Shown piece after piece: positions 51,450-61,424 of a stretch of DNA of 64,000 bases. The stretch spans positions 8,349,065 to 8,413,064 of the forward strand of contig NC_063452.1 of assembly GCF_020379485.1 (NCBI RefSeq), read 5' to 3'. Position numbers and translations under genes: made by a program. Position 1 is the stretch's first letter; each line of letters begins with the position of its first letter. The notes under the pieces were generated by a model, which saw only the letters and a program-made list of their open reading frames with translations, made no database searches and had not been told where the DNA came from. This DNA comes from Brassica napus (Eukaryota; Streptophyta; Magnoliopsida; Brassicales; Brassicaceae).

Positions 51450-53666
51450 CTACGGGTCTGGCACGTCCGGGAAGACCTCGTTCGGGTACATCCTCTGCAT
51501 CATCTCCATCATTTGCTGGTTCAGCCTCCTCTGTGCCTCATAGCCCGCCTGTTGAGCCGCCATCTGGGTCTCCAACAAAGATATATGATCATCTTTGTCC
51601 TTCAACTGAGCCGTAAGCACTTCTGGATCAACAAAGGGCGGTGGTGCAGAAGAAGGAGGAACCGACTGGGTGCGACGACCCAAACCGACCAAACGTCCAT
51701 TCTTCTTTGGAACCGACTGAATAGAAAATAGCCAAATTTACAAATTTAAACCAAGAAATAAATGAATTGAACTTTTAAAAAAAAAGAACTTACAGATTCA
51801 ACGATTTCGTTGATTCGAAACCGGGACAAGTTGGTCGAAGCCGTCGAAGCGTCATCCTCGGTTTGAAGCTGAGACACTTCGTCTACCACCTGAGTTTGGA
51901 CCAGGTCGACCACGTCCCTCACAAGACCGTCATCAATCTGGCAGGTCTTCTTGTTGGTATACGCCCTCCTCATTAGGGCGAGATCATCAACCGGCTCGCC
52001 ATCATTTTCTTCCGCCTTGAAAAAAACATAAATTAAAGAAACATTAGAAATTAGAAGAAATGCACAATAAATTAAAATTCTGAAACTCAAATAATTGAAG
52101 AAAAAACGGTTGAACTTACCATGCGATCTCCCAGAGTGGCAATAGATTGAGCACCCAAGTTATGCTTGTAGATGCCCTTCCCTTTACGGTCGCTCCTGCA
52201 GTTGGTGGAGTTGGTGGAAGAAGTTTCTTTCGTCTCTTCTTTATCCCAATGCGCACACAACTCCTTCCAGACCGTGTCGTTCATCGACTTTGGGACCTTT
52301 TAATAATAAAAAAAAAGAAAATAGTTTAATAAATTAAAAAATAGTTTAATAAATTAAAAAATTGTTTAATAAATTAAATCAAACCTTATTGATTTCCCAC
52401 TTCTTCTTCCACTCGTGGATCTGCTTCCCATAGTTGTCCATTACTTTATGGACGAAGTGGTGATAGATAAAGAGCGTCTCATCGGAATTCCAGTTGAACT
52501 CTTGCTGAAAAAAAAAACACAATTAGTAGAAAAATTATATTAAAGATTAAAAATATAAGTAAGAAATTAGAATACTTACCGCAAACTGACGAAACCACAG
52601 AACCTGCTTCTCGGTAGGGAAGTGAGTGAAAGTCGGATGTCCACTGTCGAGGGCCGAGTACATCATACGGTTGATACATGCGCTGATCCCGTTCCCGGAT
52701 CGGTTGAACCTAATAAAAAGAATAAACGGTTAATAATGAATCCAAATTTAAAGAAAAAAATGTTTAATTACCATGTTTGACCCCGTCCATGTGGATACGG
52801 AGTGAGATACGGAAGATGGTCACGACCGGGCTGTTGAACCAACTCCGCAACACGCGTCACTCCCGGAGGACCCGGAGGAACAGGAGCGGATGCAGCAGCG
52901 TGAGCGAGAGGAGCAGGAGCGGGTGCAGCAGAGGGAGATGTATGGTTGGAGCTGTGGGGCGCAGGGGAATCCTGAAAATGGCTGGAATCCCGAGACTGGC
53001 TCCCCGTACCACCACAACTACGACGCTGTCGAGGCCGAGTCTGATCATCATGAGACCTGTAAATTAAAAAAATATATTTAATAAATAGAGAAATATATAA
53101 ATTAATTTTGTTTTAAAAAAAAATCCCAAATAATATAGTGACAAAAAAAATTTATATATATTAAAAATATTTAATAAATATATAAAAATAGTTCTAATAA
53201 ACAAAAAATAGTTTTAATAAATAAAAATAGTTTAATAATTAAAAAAATAGTTTTAATAATATATATATATTAAAAATATTTTTAAATCACAAATAATAGT
53301 TTTTAATCACAAAAAAAGTTGTATAGATATTTAAAATGTTTTGTAAAATCCAAAAAAATCAAATTTTGTATACCAAAATTTTTTTGTAAAATCCAAAAAA
53401 TCGAATTTATATAGAAAAATCGATTTGTAAAATACAAAAATCGATTTTATATACAAAAATCGATTTTTATAAATACAAAAAAATAAAAAAAATTATAAAA
53501 AAATTCTACATCAATTCAACAAAACAAATTATTCAACCAAATCATAATTCTAAACCTATTATACTACCAAATCACAATCCTAACCAATCATCCTAACCAA
53601 AATCTATCAGAACTACACAAAAACCTAACAAATAGAACCTAAGAGAGTGGGATAGGGTCCTTACAT
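51450..53666 (-). CDS. CACTA TNPA-like protein (plant transposase family 24 type), intact
   Basis: Seven exons: 53666-53665 (end of exon 1), 53056-52772, 52709-52580, 52504-52385, 52296-52120, 52015-51794 and 51716-51450, giving 400 aa. The start codon is split: AT at the end of exon 1 and G as the first base of exon 2, giving [14 protein letters not shown] Pro/Ala/Ser-rich N-terminus is followed by the conserved core ([18 protein letters not shown], then [13 protein letters not shown], then [19 protein letters not shown], then [12 protein letters not shown], then [14 protein letters not shown], then [16 protein letters not shown]). A coiled-coil C-terminus rich in Gln/Met ends it. This is the family annotated Ptta/En/Spm plant transposase in plant genomes. 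The protein probably binds the subterminal repeats. No disabling mutation is seen. The gene in CACTA element 2 has the same exon plan, including the split start. Confidence 0.82.
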
Positions 53667-54370
53667 GATTTGTGTAAGAGAAGGAGGAGATCGCCGGAGA
53701 TATCGTCGGATTTCAGGGGGAAATCGCCGGAGAGGAGAGAGGAGTCGCGCAGAGGAAGAAGAGAGAAATGGGGAAGAAGAAGCGGCTCGTGGTTATAAAA
53801 CCTAGGGTCCGACGGATAATATCCGTCGGAATTCCGTTGGAATTCTAATTTCAATTTTCGCGAAATATTTGCCCGGTAAAATGAAAATATTCCGAGGAAA
53901 TACCGAGGAACTAGTGTTTGGGGTTTCAAAACATCAATTTTTTTGCCGTATTTAATTTCTTATACAATTGTAATGCATACCATTGAGGATTCTTTGTATA
54001 GATGAGCATAAACCATGAAATAACAAATTTCAAAACTAATTGAAAGTATTCCCTTTACCGTTCATTAAAAGGTATAAGTGTTTCTCTTATGTTGTGGGAT
54101 TTCGTTCATACAATCGGAAAAGTGTTAATTATACGGTAAGGAACAAATATTTGACTTCATAATGAACGTAAGACACTTAATAAGGGTTATATAGGTGTTA
54201 TTCAAACCGCAAAACGTTGTTTTCGGTTTAAAAACCATATTTCCTCGGAATTTCCTCGGATTATTCCGAGGGAACTCCGAGGAAACCCTCTTCTTCCTCG
54301 GAATTTCCTCGGAATATTCCGAGAAAATTCTGAGGAACTAGTGTTTGGGGTTTCTATACGTCAATTTTTT
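53667..54370. other. TNPA-like 5' leader and spacer inside CACTA element 1
   Basis: 53667-53800 is the leader exon region of the minus-strand TNPA-like gene (CT-rich on that strand). Short arrays of CCTCGGAATTTCCTCGG follow at 53890-53910 and 54240-54340. Confidence 0.5.
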
Positions 54371-54860
54371 TTATAAACGGATCGATCGATGTATATATAT
54401 CCAAAAACGCATCGATCGATCACTAAGATGGACCGGACCGTAAGAATGTGATCGATCGATGAGATTATCCCATCGATCGATCGAGAATCTCAAGTGTTCC
54501 TCGGAATGTCCTCGGAAAATCTTGTAAGTTTTTTTATAAACGGATCGATCGATGGATATATGTCCAAAAACGCATCGATCGATCACTAAGATGCACCGGA
54601 CCGTAAGAATGTGATCGATCGATGAAATTATCCCGTCGATCGATCGAGAATCTCAAGTGTTCCTCGGAATATCCTCGGAAAATCTTGTAAGTTTTTTTAT
54701 AAACGGATCGATCGATGGATATATGTCCAAAAACGCATCGATCGATCACTAAGATGCACCGGACCGTAAGAATGTGATCGATCGATGAGATTATCCCATC
54801 GATCGATCGAGAATCTCAAATGTTCCTCGGAATATCCTCGGAAAATCTTGTAAGTCTGAT
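54371..54860. repeat. three tandem ~163-bp CGATCGAT-rich repeats
   Basis: Units start TTTATAAACGGATCGATCGA at about 54371, 54533 and 54697. Each contains CGCATCGATCGATCACTAAG, ACCGGACCGTAAGAATGTG, two further CGATCGATG/CATCGATCGATCGA motifs and TCCTCGGAATRTCCTCGG. The units are almost identical to each other. The same module in diverged form occurs at 60860-61175 in CACTA element 2 and partially at 51220-51270. It lies directly upstream of the plus-strand Athila ORF1-like gene. Confidence 0.88.
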
Positions 54861-54878
54861 ACGACCCACTATAACAAC

Positions 54879-56090
54879 ATGAAGAATGTAGCCGTTCCGG
54901 CTACACAACCAGCATGTCCTGAGACGATGACAATATTGGGAATCAAAGCAGACATTGAAGGGCTATTCCAGAACATGGGTCTAGGCCAACTATGCAACCT
55001 CAAGGAACCAACTTATCCGGAGTTGGTACGCCAGTTCATAGCATCCGCATACGTCAGCCGTCCCGATGATAGCCACCAGGAAGGTTTTCTGGCATTCGTA
55101 GTGCAGAAAGTATACTATGAGGTATCTTTCACAGACCTCTGCGGACTATTTGGATTGAGTGCGGGGGAGAGGACATCTGGTCTTTATTGGACTTCAGAGC
55201 TGTTGAACTTCTGGGAAACGATTGGCACATGGGTTTATAGATCTTCTCAGGCAAAGGAGTCACTTATCCGGAGCCCAGTACTGAGATATGCGACACGCCT
55301 CATTGGCTCATTGCTATACGGGACAACCACAGCCGCATCAGTCACGCAATGGGAGTTGTGCCTCCTGTACCAAGGTGTGAGGCATTTGCTACCGGCATTT
55401 GGAAACTCTACATTCCCACCTGCTACTGCCTTCAACATGGGAGCGGTGCTGGCCGCAAACTTAGCAGGATACAAGGGGAAAGTAACCAAATTCAAGAGCA
55501 ATGCATGTGTATTTGGTGCAGTGATTACTCGGATCCTTAGACATGTGGGTGTAGACTGCCAGAACCAGCAGGTAGCACTGGACAGATCAAACAACATTGC
55601 TTGGAACTACCTGGATGTCATTTCTCTAGTAAGTAAGGAGTTCATAGCTGGTCCCCACTCGAGGATCGATTGGGATGGTCCTTACGTCTACGTATTCCAG
55701 GACCGAGCGAAGAAAACACTCTACTGCCACCTGCCTCAGATCGGCCTGACTGCTCTACTTTCAGAGGCTGCAGTTGAGTTCCTACCCCCTGCTACCGCAC
55801 TAGTAGACAAGCCATCCTTCTTCACGCCAAAATATCAGACCAAAGGCAAGGCAGTGGTTGATGAAGAAGGAGAAGATGAGGCTGCACAAGCCATTCCAAA
55901 TGATTCACAACCCCCATCAGCTACTCCCATCAGACTCCAGCCAGTACAAGCTGCAAGAGCTTCCACCGAACGCCACTTCGCGCCAGCAACAACATTGGAG
56001 AGATCAGAGCATAAAGACAAACAACGACATGCTACACAAGATCTGTACTGCCATTTCACGTATCAGGCCGTGTCGTTGCCAAAAGGATGA
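54879..56090 (+). CDS. Athila ORF1-like protein inside the CACTA element
   Basis: An uninterrupted 403-codon frame on the strand opposite to the CACTA genes. The region at about residues 45-150 has the feel of the ATHILA ORF-1 family: YPELVRQFIASAYV, then EGFLAFVVQKVYYEVSFTDL, CGLFGLSAGE and, later, LRYATRLIGSLLYG. After about residue 300 the protein is Pro/Gln-rich and low complexity. Athila elements are Ty3/gypsy retrotransposons, but no LTR, protease or polymerase sequence surrounds this frame. It therefore looks like a captured or inherited accessory gene. A forward frame overlapping its end (to 56283) suggests the original C-terminus was longer and a late frameshift changed it. Family assignment is from pattern memory only. 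Confidence 0.6.
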   Translation: MKNVAVPATQPACPETMTILGIKADIEGLFQNMGLGQLCNLKEPTYPELVRQFIASAYVSRPDDSHQEGFLAFVVQKVYYEVSFTDLCGLFGLSAGERTSGLYWTSELLNFWETIGTWVYRSSQAKESLIRSPVLRYATRLIGSLLYGTTTAASVTQWELCLLYQGVRHLLPAFGNSTFPPATAFNMGAVLAANLAGYKGKVTKFKSNACVFGAVITRILRHVGVDCQNQQVALDRSNNIAWNYLDVISLVSKEFIAGPHSRIDWDGPYVYVFQDRAKKTLYCHLPQIGLTALLSEAAVEFLPPATALVDKPSFFTPKYQTKGKAVVDEEGEDEAAQAIPNDSQPPSATPIRLQPVQAARASTERHFAPATTLERSEHKDKQRHATQDLYCHFTYQAVSLPKG

Positions 56091-56519
56091 TGTAGTTCAT
56101 CGGGACCAACTCTCCATCCAGCTCTGGTTCGGGTTCGAGTGGTACACACAGGGTAAGAAAGAGGTCCAAGAGACCCAACGATGCAGGAACATCTGGAGCA
56201 GGAGACGAGGAGTAGGAGCTATCACCGGCCAGTATTGCCATTTGATTTCCGACCGCGCTATTTTATTTTCTTTTTTATTCTAACGTTTTATGGTCTTATT
56301 TTCTGTTAATTTTGAACTTAGTTTTTTTTCTTAATTATGAGTTCGTATTTCTTTTACATGGTTTCTTCGTTTTATTTGGTTGTGTTTTGAGTAGTTTTTA
56401 ATTCGTATTCAGCTTTGCCTTGCTAGATAAACCAAATAACTAATATCCGAGGAAAGAGGTTATATCAAGTGTTCCTCAGAATTTCCTCGGTATTTCTTAA
56501 AAAAAAAAAAAATCAATGG
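56091..56519 (+). other. 3' flank of Athila ORF1-like gene
   Basis: Continuation of the captured segment in another frame to about 56283, then T-rich sequence. No further gene. Confidence 0.4.
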
Positions 56520-59500
56520 TAGTCTGTTTCCGAGTCATCATCACCAGATGAATCTGAATTTGGATCTTGGTGAAACTCTCCAATCACTGGTTCATCTCTA
56601 CGTGAACGACGGCTTCCTCTCCAAAGTCGGTTAAATCGACTACAAGGCAAACTCCAGCTAAATCTTCTGCTGCACTTAAGTTGCCGGATGTGCTTGGTTG
56701 TAGTGGGTCTTCCAGCTCAGAACTTCCCTGAACTTGGCCTCTCGGGTTGAGTCTTGTAACAGTAACCCATGGATCATCTCTGTTCCTCACCCGGGGGTAA
56801 TTGATATAACAAACCTGTAACATTTAAAAAAATTATAAATTAATACACATGATGATGAATCATTCTGAATAATTAACATTTAAATACCTGATCGGCCTGA
56901 GAAGCAAGAATGAAAGGATCATAATATTGCAGCTTTCGCCTCGAATTTACTGATGTAACACCAAATGCATCTGTTCTCACCCTCGATCTGGAGTGTTGTC
57001 GTGCCAATCACAATAGAAAACAGTACAGCGCAATCCAACCATGCCCAAATACTTGATTTCCAAAATCTCATGTATGTGTCCGTAGTATACATCATCTCCT
57101 GATGCAGAACAAACGCCAGCATCATAAGTCGTACTCGAACGTTTCCTCTTCTGAGTTGTGAATGCATATCCTCGAGTACAAAATCTCGGATATGACTTCA
57201 CAACAAAGTTTGGTCCAACGACCATCTCACGTATCCAATCGTCAAATGTTTCACCTCTGGCCAAACCAGCAGACACCTATTAATAGCACATATATATGTT
57301 ATATCAATAAATGTGAATTAGTATAAATATGTGATAAAATATATTTTAATTTGTTTAAAGCACTCACATAAGTAAACATCCATCCAGTAAATTCTCTCTG
57401 CTTCATTTCTTCTAGTTCGTCCTCTGTGGCGTATCTTTACTCGAACCGCTTTTCTGCCATGAAAATCCTGTATATGATGACAATAATGTAATTAATTAAG
57501 ATTTAAATTTCAACTTGTTAAAATAAAAATTTGTAAGCTCATTTATTTACCTCTCATATTGAAGAACGTCTTCGCAGTTGGTGAGCAAATATGTTTGCAA
57601 ATGACTGCGCTCCTGCTCAGTAAGTCGACGGTCCTTTGGTTTTCCGCTAAGTCGTCCAACGTCTGTGAAAATATCTGGAACCGTAACATGATATGTTGCC
57701 CGTTCGCCTCTATCATCATGCCGAGCAGGTCTTCTGTTTTTGGTCTGAACTTCTGCTGGAAAGTAGTACTCGACAAAGTTTGAAGTTTCTTCATTGATCA
57801 TCTTTGCGACTATAGAACCTCCCACCCTACTTAAATTTTTCACCATCTTTTTCAAATGGAACATATACCGCTCATACAGATACATCCATCTATACTGCAC
57901 AGGACCACCAAGTTCCAATTCTCTTGCCAGGTGAATAACAAGATGCTCCATAACATCAAAAAATGAGGGAGGAAATATCTTCTCAAGGTTGCACTGAATC
58001 ACGGCTATGTTAGTCTTCAAATTTTCAATACCTTCAAGAGTCACTGATCTCGTGCATAAATCGCGGAAGAAACCACTTATCCCTGCAATTGCTTCATGAA
58101 TATTTCGTGGTAATAGTTCCTTGAAGGCGAACGGAAGGACGCGCTGCATCATTACATGGCAATCGTGGCTTTTCAAGCTAGTAAACCTTCCTTCCTTTCT
58201 GTCGATACAGTTACGCAAATTTGATGCGTAACCGTCTGGAAATTCCACATCGTTTGAAATCCAATCAAAGAACGCATCTTTTCCCTCTGCATCAAGTCGG
58301 TATATGGGAAAAGGAGCCCTACCATTCTCATCAACATGAAGTTCTGAACGAGCACATATATCGACTAAATCCAGTCTTGACTTCAAATTATCCTTTGTTT
58401 TACCTTGAACATTAAGGATCGTGTTCATGAGATTGTCAAAAAAGTTCTTCTCAATATGCATGACATCTAAATTATGCCTTAGCAGATGATCCTCCCAGTA
58501 TGGCAGATCCCAGAAAATACTTTTTTTTGTGCCAGTTATGTAGTTCTCCAACAGCATCTACCGAAAAACGCTCATGTCCACCGACGTCTGGCGTCCTTTC
58601 TGCACCAAAATCTCTTAGTTGTATCTTCAAATCTTTCCCACAAATTTCCGGAGGTGGACTGTCAAACACCCTCTTAGTTGTATGTCTGATCTCACCATCT
58701 GTTGAGTGCTCCGCATGCCATCTCATTGGTTGTGCTGTGCGTTCAGACAGATACAACCTCTGCAACATTTCCGTCAAAGGTAAATACCACATCCTTTTAT
58801 ATGGCACTGGAACTCTTCCACTCATATCTTTATAACGAGGCTTTCCACAAAATTTGCATGTAACCCGCTGTTCATCCGCCCTCCAATAAATCATACAGTT
58901 GTCGCTGCATACATCTATTACCTGATACGATAAACCAAGACCAGCTACGAGTTTCTGAACCTCGTAGTATGAACCAGGAGCTACATTATCCTCGGGTAGA
59001 ATACCTTTTACAAAATCAGCAATCGCATCCACACAGTCTTCAGCCAAATTATAATCTGTTTTAATGCCCATCAATCTTGTAGCAGATGATAAAGCTGAAT
59101 GACCATCTCTGCAACCTTCGTACAATGGTTGCTTTCCAGCATCCAACATATCATAAAATCTTCTAGCTTCTGCATTGGGTAAATCTTCCCCTCTAAAATG
59201 ATCATTTATCATCTGCTCAGTACCTACACCATAATCTACATCTGTTCTAATTGGTTCTTCTAATCTAACCGCTGGCTGAGGTTCGCTAGTACTACCATGT
59301 TCATAATCAGTTTCCACATGATGATACCAAATTTTGTAACTTCATGTAAACCCACTCAAATATAGATGAGTCCAAACATCCCACTCTTTAATAACCTTTC
59401 TATTTTTACAATTAGAGCAAGGACATCTTAATATACCTGTTTTTTCTTCCGGTTGTCGATGAACTAACCCCATGAATTCGGTTATACCTCGTTGGTATTC

Positions 59501-59575
59501 TTCCGTAAGCAATCTCGTGTTCGGATCCAAATGAGGTCGATCGATCCAAGAACGAAAATAATTTGAAGAAGACAT
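56520..59575 (-). pseudogene. CACTA TNPD-like transposase (TNP2 type), multiply disabled
   Basis: The start MSSSNYFRSWIDRPHLDPNT is followed by the transposase-associated zinc-binding region (CPCSNCKNRK). An in-frame TGA interrupts at 59342-59344, after which the same frame continues SYKIWYHHVETDYEHG. The TNP2 region follows (CMIYWRADEQRVTCKFCGKP, PYKRMWYLPLTEML). At STDGEIRH the sequence jumps directly to TKRVFDSPPPEICG, so on the order of 200 residues of the catalytic core found in other plant TNP2 proteins are missing. A one-base gain in an A-run near 58530 shifts the frame before SIFWDLPYWEDHLLRHNLDV. Later exons carry the DUF4218- and DUF4216-type regions, with a TAA near 57437 and another frameshift near 56986. 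The protein cannot be active. Confidence 0.82.
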
Positions 59576-59689
59576 ATTTTTTATGAATCAAATTCGTGTG
59601 TAAATAGAGTAAGAGGGAGGATGAAGATATGGAGTGAATGAAGAGGAAGAGGAGTGCTTGTATTTATAGTTTAAATCCTGCCGACAGAC

Positions 59690-60000
59690 CGAGGAAATTC
59701 CGACGGAATTCCGACGGAAAAGGCTAGTTCGTCGGAATTTCCTTGGAATTTTGTAAAATCCCCCAACAGCTCTCCAACGGCTATAATATTTCCTCGGAAT
59801 TCATCGGTGTTTTCCGAGGAACCCATTTTCCCTCGGAATTTCCTCGGAATATTCCGACGGATAGATATTTCCTCGGAATTCCGTCGGTATATTCCGAGGA
59901 AATTCCGAGGAAACCCAATTTTGTGCTTCCTCGGAATTTCCTCGGGATATTCTGAGGATTTCATTTTCCGTCGGAATGTCCGTCAGAATACCGCTGTTTT
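59690..60000. repeat. right subterminal repeat array of CACTA element 1
   Basis: Dense direct and inverted copies of TTCCTCGGAATTTCC, ATTCCGAGGAA and TTCCGTCGGAAT, mirroring the left subterminal array. Confidence 0.85.
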
Positions 60001-60009
60001 CTTGTAGTG

Positions 60010-60012
60010 TCT
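60010..60012. repeat. TCT target duplication, right (CACTA element 1)
   Basis: TCT, matching 50773-50775. Confidence 0.85.
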
Positions 60013-60229
60013 AGTCTAAAATCCTCCATTGGGGGTGCTCTTATAATAACTAATAAGTGTTGGTTTATAAGGCCATGTTTATTGGAGTTCTTAGGTGGGT
60101 TCTTAGAGTAATATAAAAACCATCTATTAACTTTTAGCTAAGAAAAACTAAGAACCGACTCTTAAATAAGAGTTTTAAGAAACAGTTATTAATATTGTTT
60201 AACTTATTATAGGTGAAAATATATATAAT

Positions 60230-60610
60230 TGTGTTTATATCTCTATAACATTATTTGAGAATTCAGTTTCTTATATGTCACGCTCACGTTAATTTTCACG
60301 ATGGTTTATTACATTGTTAACATTCATGAATTTATATTCTTTTGTAATTGACATTATCAAAAATTTATTATTTATTATTAATATTTTTTTCTTATGTACA
60401 AAAGGAAAATATCTATATTTTTAAAAAATATTTATAAACTATTTTTATTTTTGTTTTTAATATATATGTATGTACATATATATAATCATGTCAATATCAT
60501 AAATAAATTAAGTATCAAAAAGGAAATTTCTATAACAATATTTGAGAAGTCAGTTTCTTATGTGTCGTGCTCACATTAATTTTCACGATGGTTTATTATA
60601 TGTTAACCTT
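60230..60610. repeat. pair of dispersed repeats shared with 41.5-41.9 kb
   Basis: GAGAATTCAGTTTCTTATAT and GAGAAGTCAGTTTCTTATGT, each followed by GTC(A/G)(C/T)GCTCAC and TTAATTTTCACGATGGTTTA, occur at about 60256 and 60543. The same string is inverted at 41840-41895. This is the host repeat that lies between the two CACTA elements. Confidence 0.65.
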
Positions 60611-60859
60611 AATGAATTTATATTATTATGTAATTTTCATTATCAAAATTTATATTTTTGTTTTTATTAATATTTGTTACACTACAAGAAAACTGCGCGA
60701 CACCGATGGACAAATCCGTCATAATCTCGTCGGAAAAATCGCATACCGATGGAATCCCGACGAAATATGTTCGTCGGTATCGTCTCGTCGGTATACAGAT
60801 ATTCGTCAGAAATTCGTCGATTTTTTTCTAAAATTTCTAACGACACATATCCGTCGGAA

Positions 60860-61185
60860 TTTCGATCACTAAGATGGTCCAATGCGTAACAAAGTGATCG
60901 ATCGATCAGGGAATCCCATCGATCGATGCGGATACCCAATCGATGGATCGACCAAAATCTCAGAAGCCTTTTTATAAACGCATCGATCGATAGATATTTG
61001 TACAAAAATGCATCGATCGATCACTAAGATGGCCCAAAGCGTAACAAAGTGATCGATCGATCGGGTTATCCAATCGATCGATGCGGATACCCAATCGATG
61101 CACCGAACAAAATCTCGGGAGCCTCTGTATAAACGCATCGATCGATCCGTAGTTGTACAAAAACGCATCGATCGATTGGATATCT
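60860..61185. repeat. two tandem CGATCGAT-rich repeats in CACTA element 2
   Basis: Units of about 150 bp contain CGATCACTAAGATGG, GCGTAACAAAGTGATCGATC, CATCGATCGATGCGGATACC and TATAAACGCATCGATCGAT. They are diverged relatives of the 54371-54860 array. Confidence 0.85.
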
Positions 61186-61424
61186 AGAAAATACCGACGG
61201 ATCCTATCCGTCGGAAATATGTAGAAATTCCGACGGCTAACTGTTTCCGTCGGTATTACTTTTTTAATTTTAAAAAAAACAATTTTTATAATTCTTAATT
61301 TAATTTCAGGAAAAAATCGATAATTTAGAATTTAAAAACACTATAGATAAATAAATTCAACATTATTATTATACATTAAAGTTATAAAAAGTAATAAAAA
61401 GTTCTTGAAAATTAAAAAAAATAA

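Larger units (their letters stand above)
50776..60009 (-). mobile_element. complete CACTA (En/Spm) element, 9.2 kb
   Basis: Left terminus CACTACAAGAAAACAGC and right terminus GCTGTTTTCTTGTAGTG are perfect 17-bp inverted repeats, flanked by the 3-bp duplication TCT. Subterminal regions at both ends are packed with TCCTCGGAATTTCC / ATTCCGAGG units, the usual transposase-binding arrays of this superfamily. Gene content: a TNPA-like gene (minus), an Athila ORF1-like gene (plus) and a decayed TNPD-like transposase (minus). The clean ends show it moved as one unit. The transposase lesions mean any present mobility would depend on enzyme from elsewhere. Confidence 0.93.

Noticed and set aside
52777..53067. 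Arg/Ser-rich plus-strand frames near the CACTA TNPA-like gene
   Set aside because: Shadow of the Pro/Ala-rich second exon of the minus-strand gene.
54371..54860. CRISPR-like repeat array
   Set aside because: Repeats are 163 bp, adjacent, with no unique spacers, and lie in a plant transposon.
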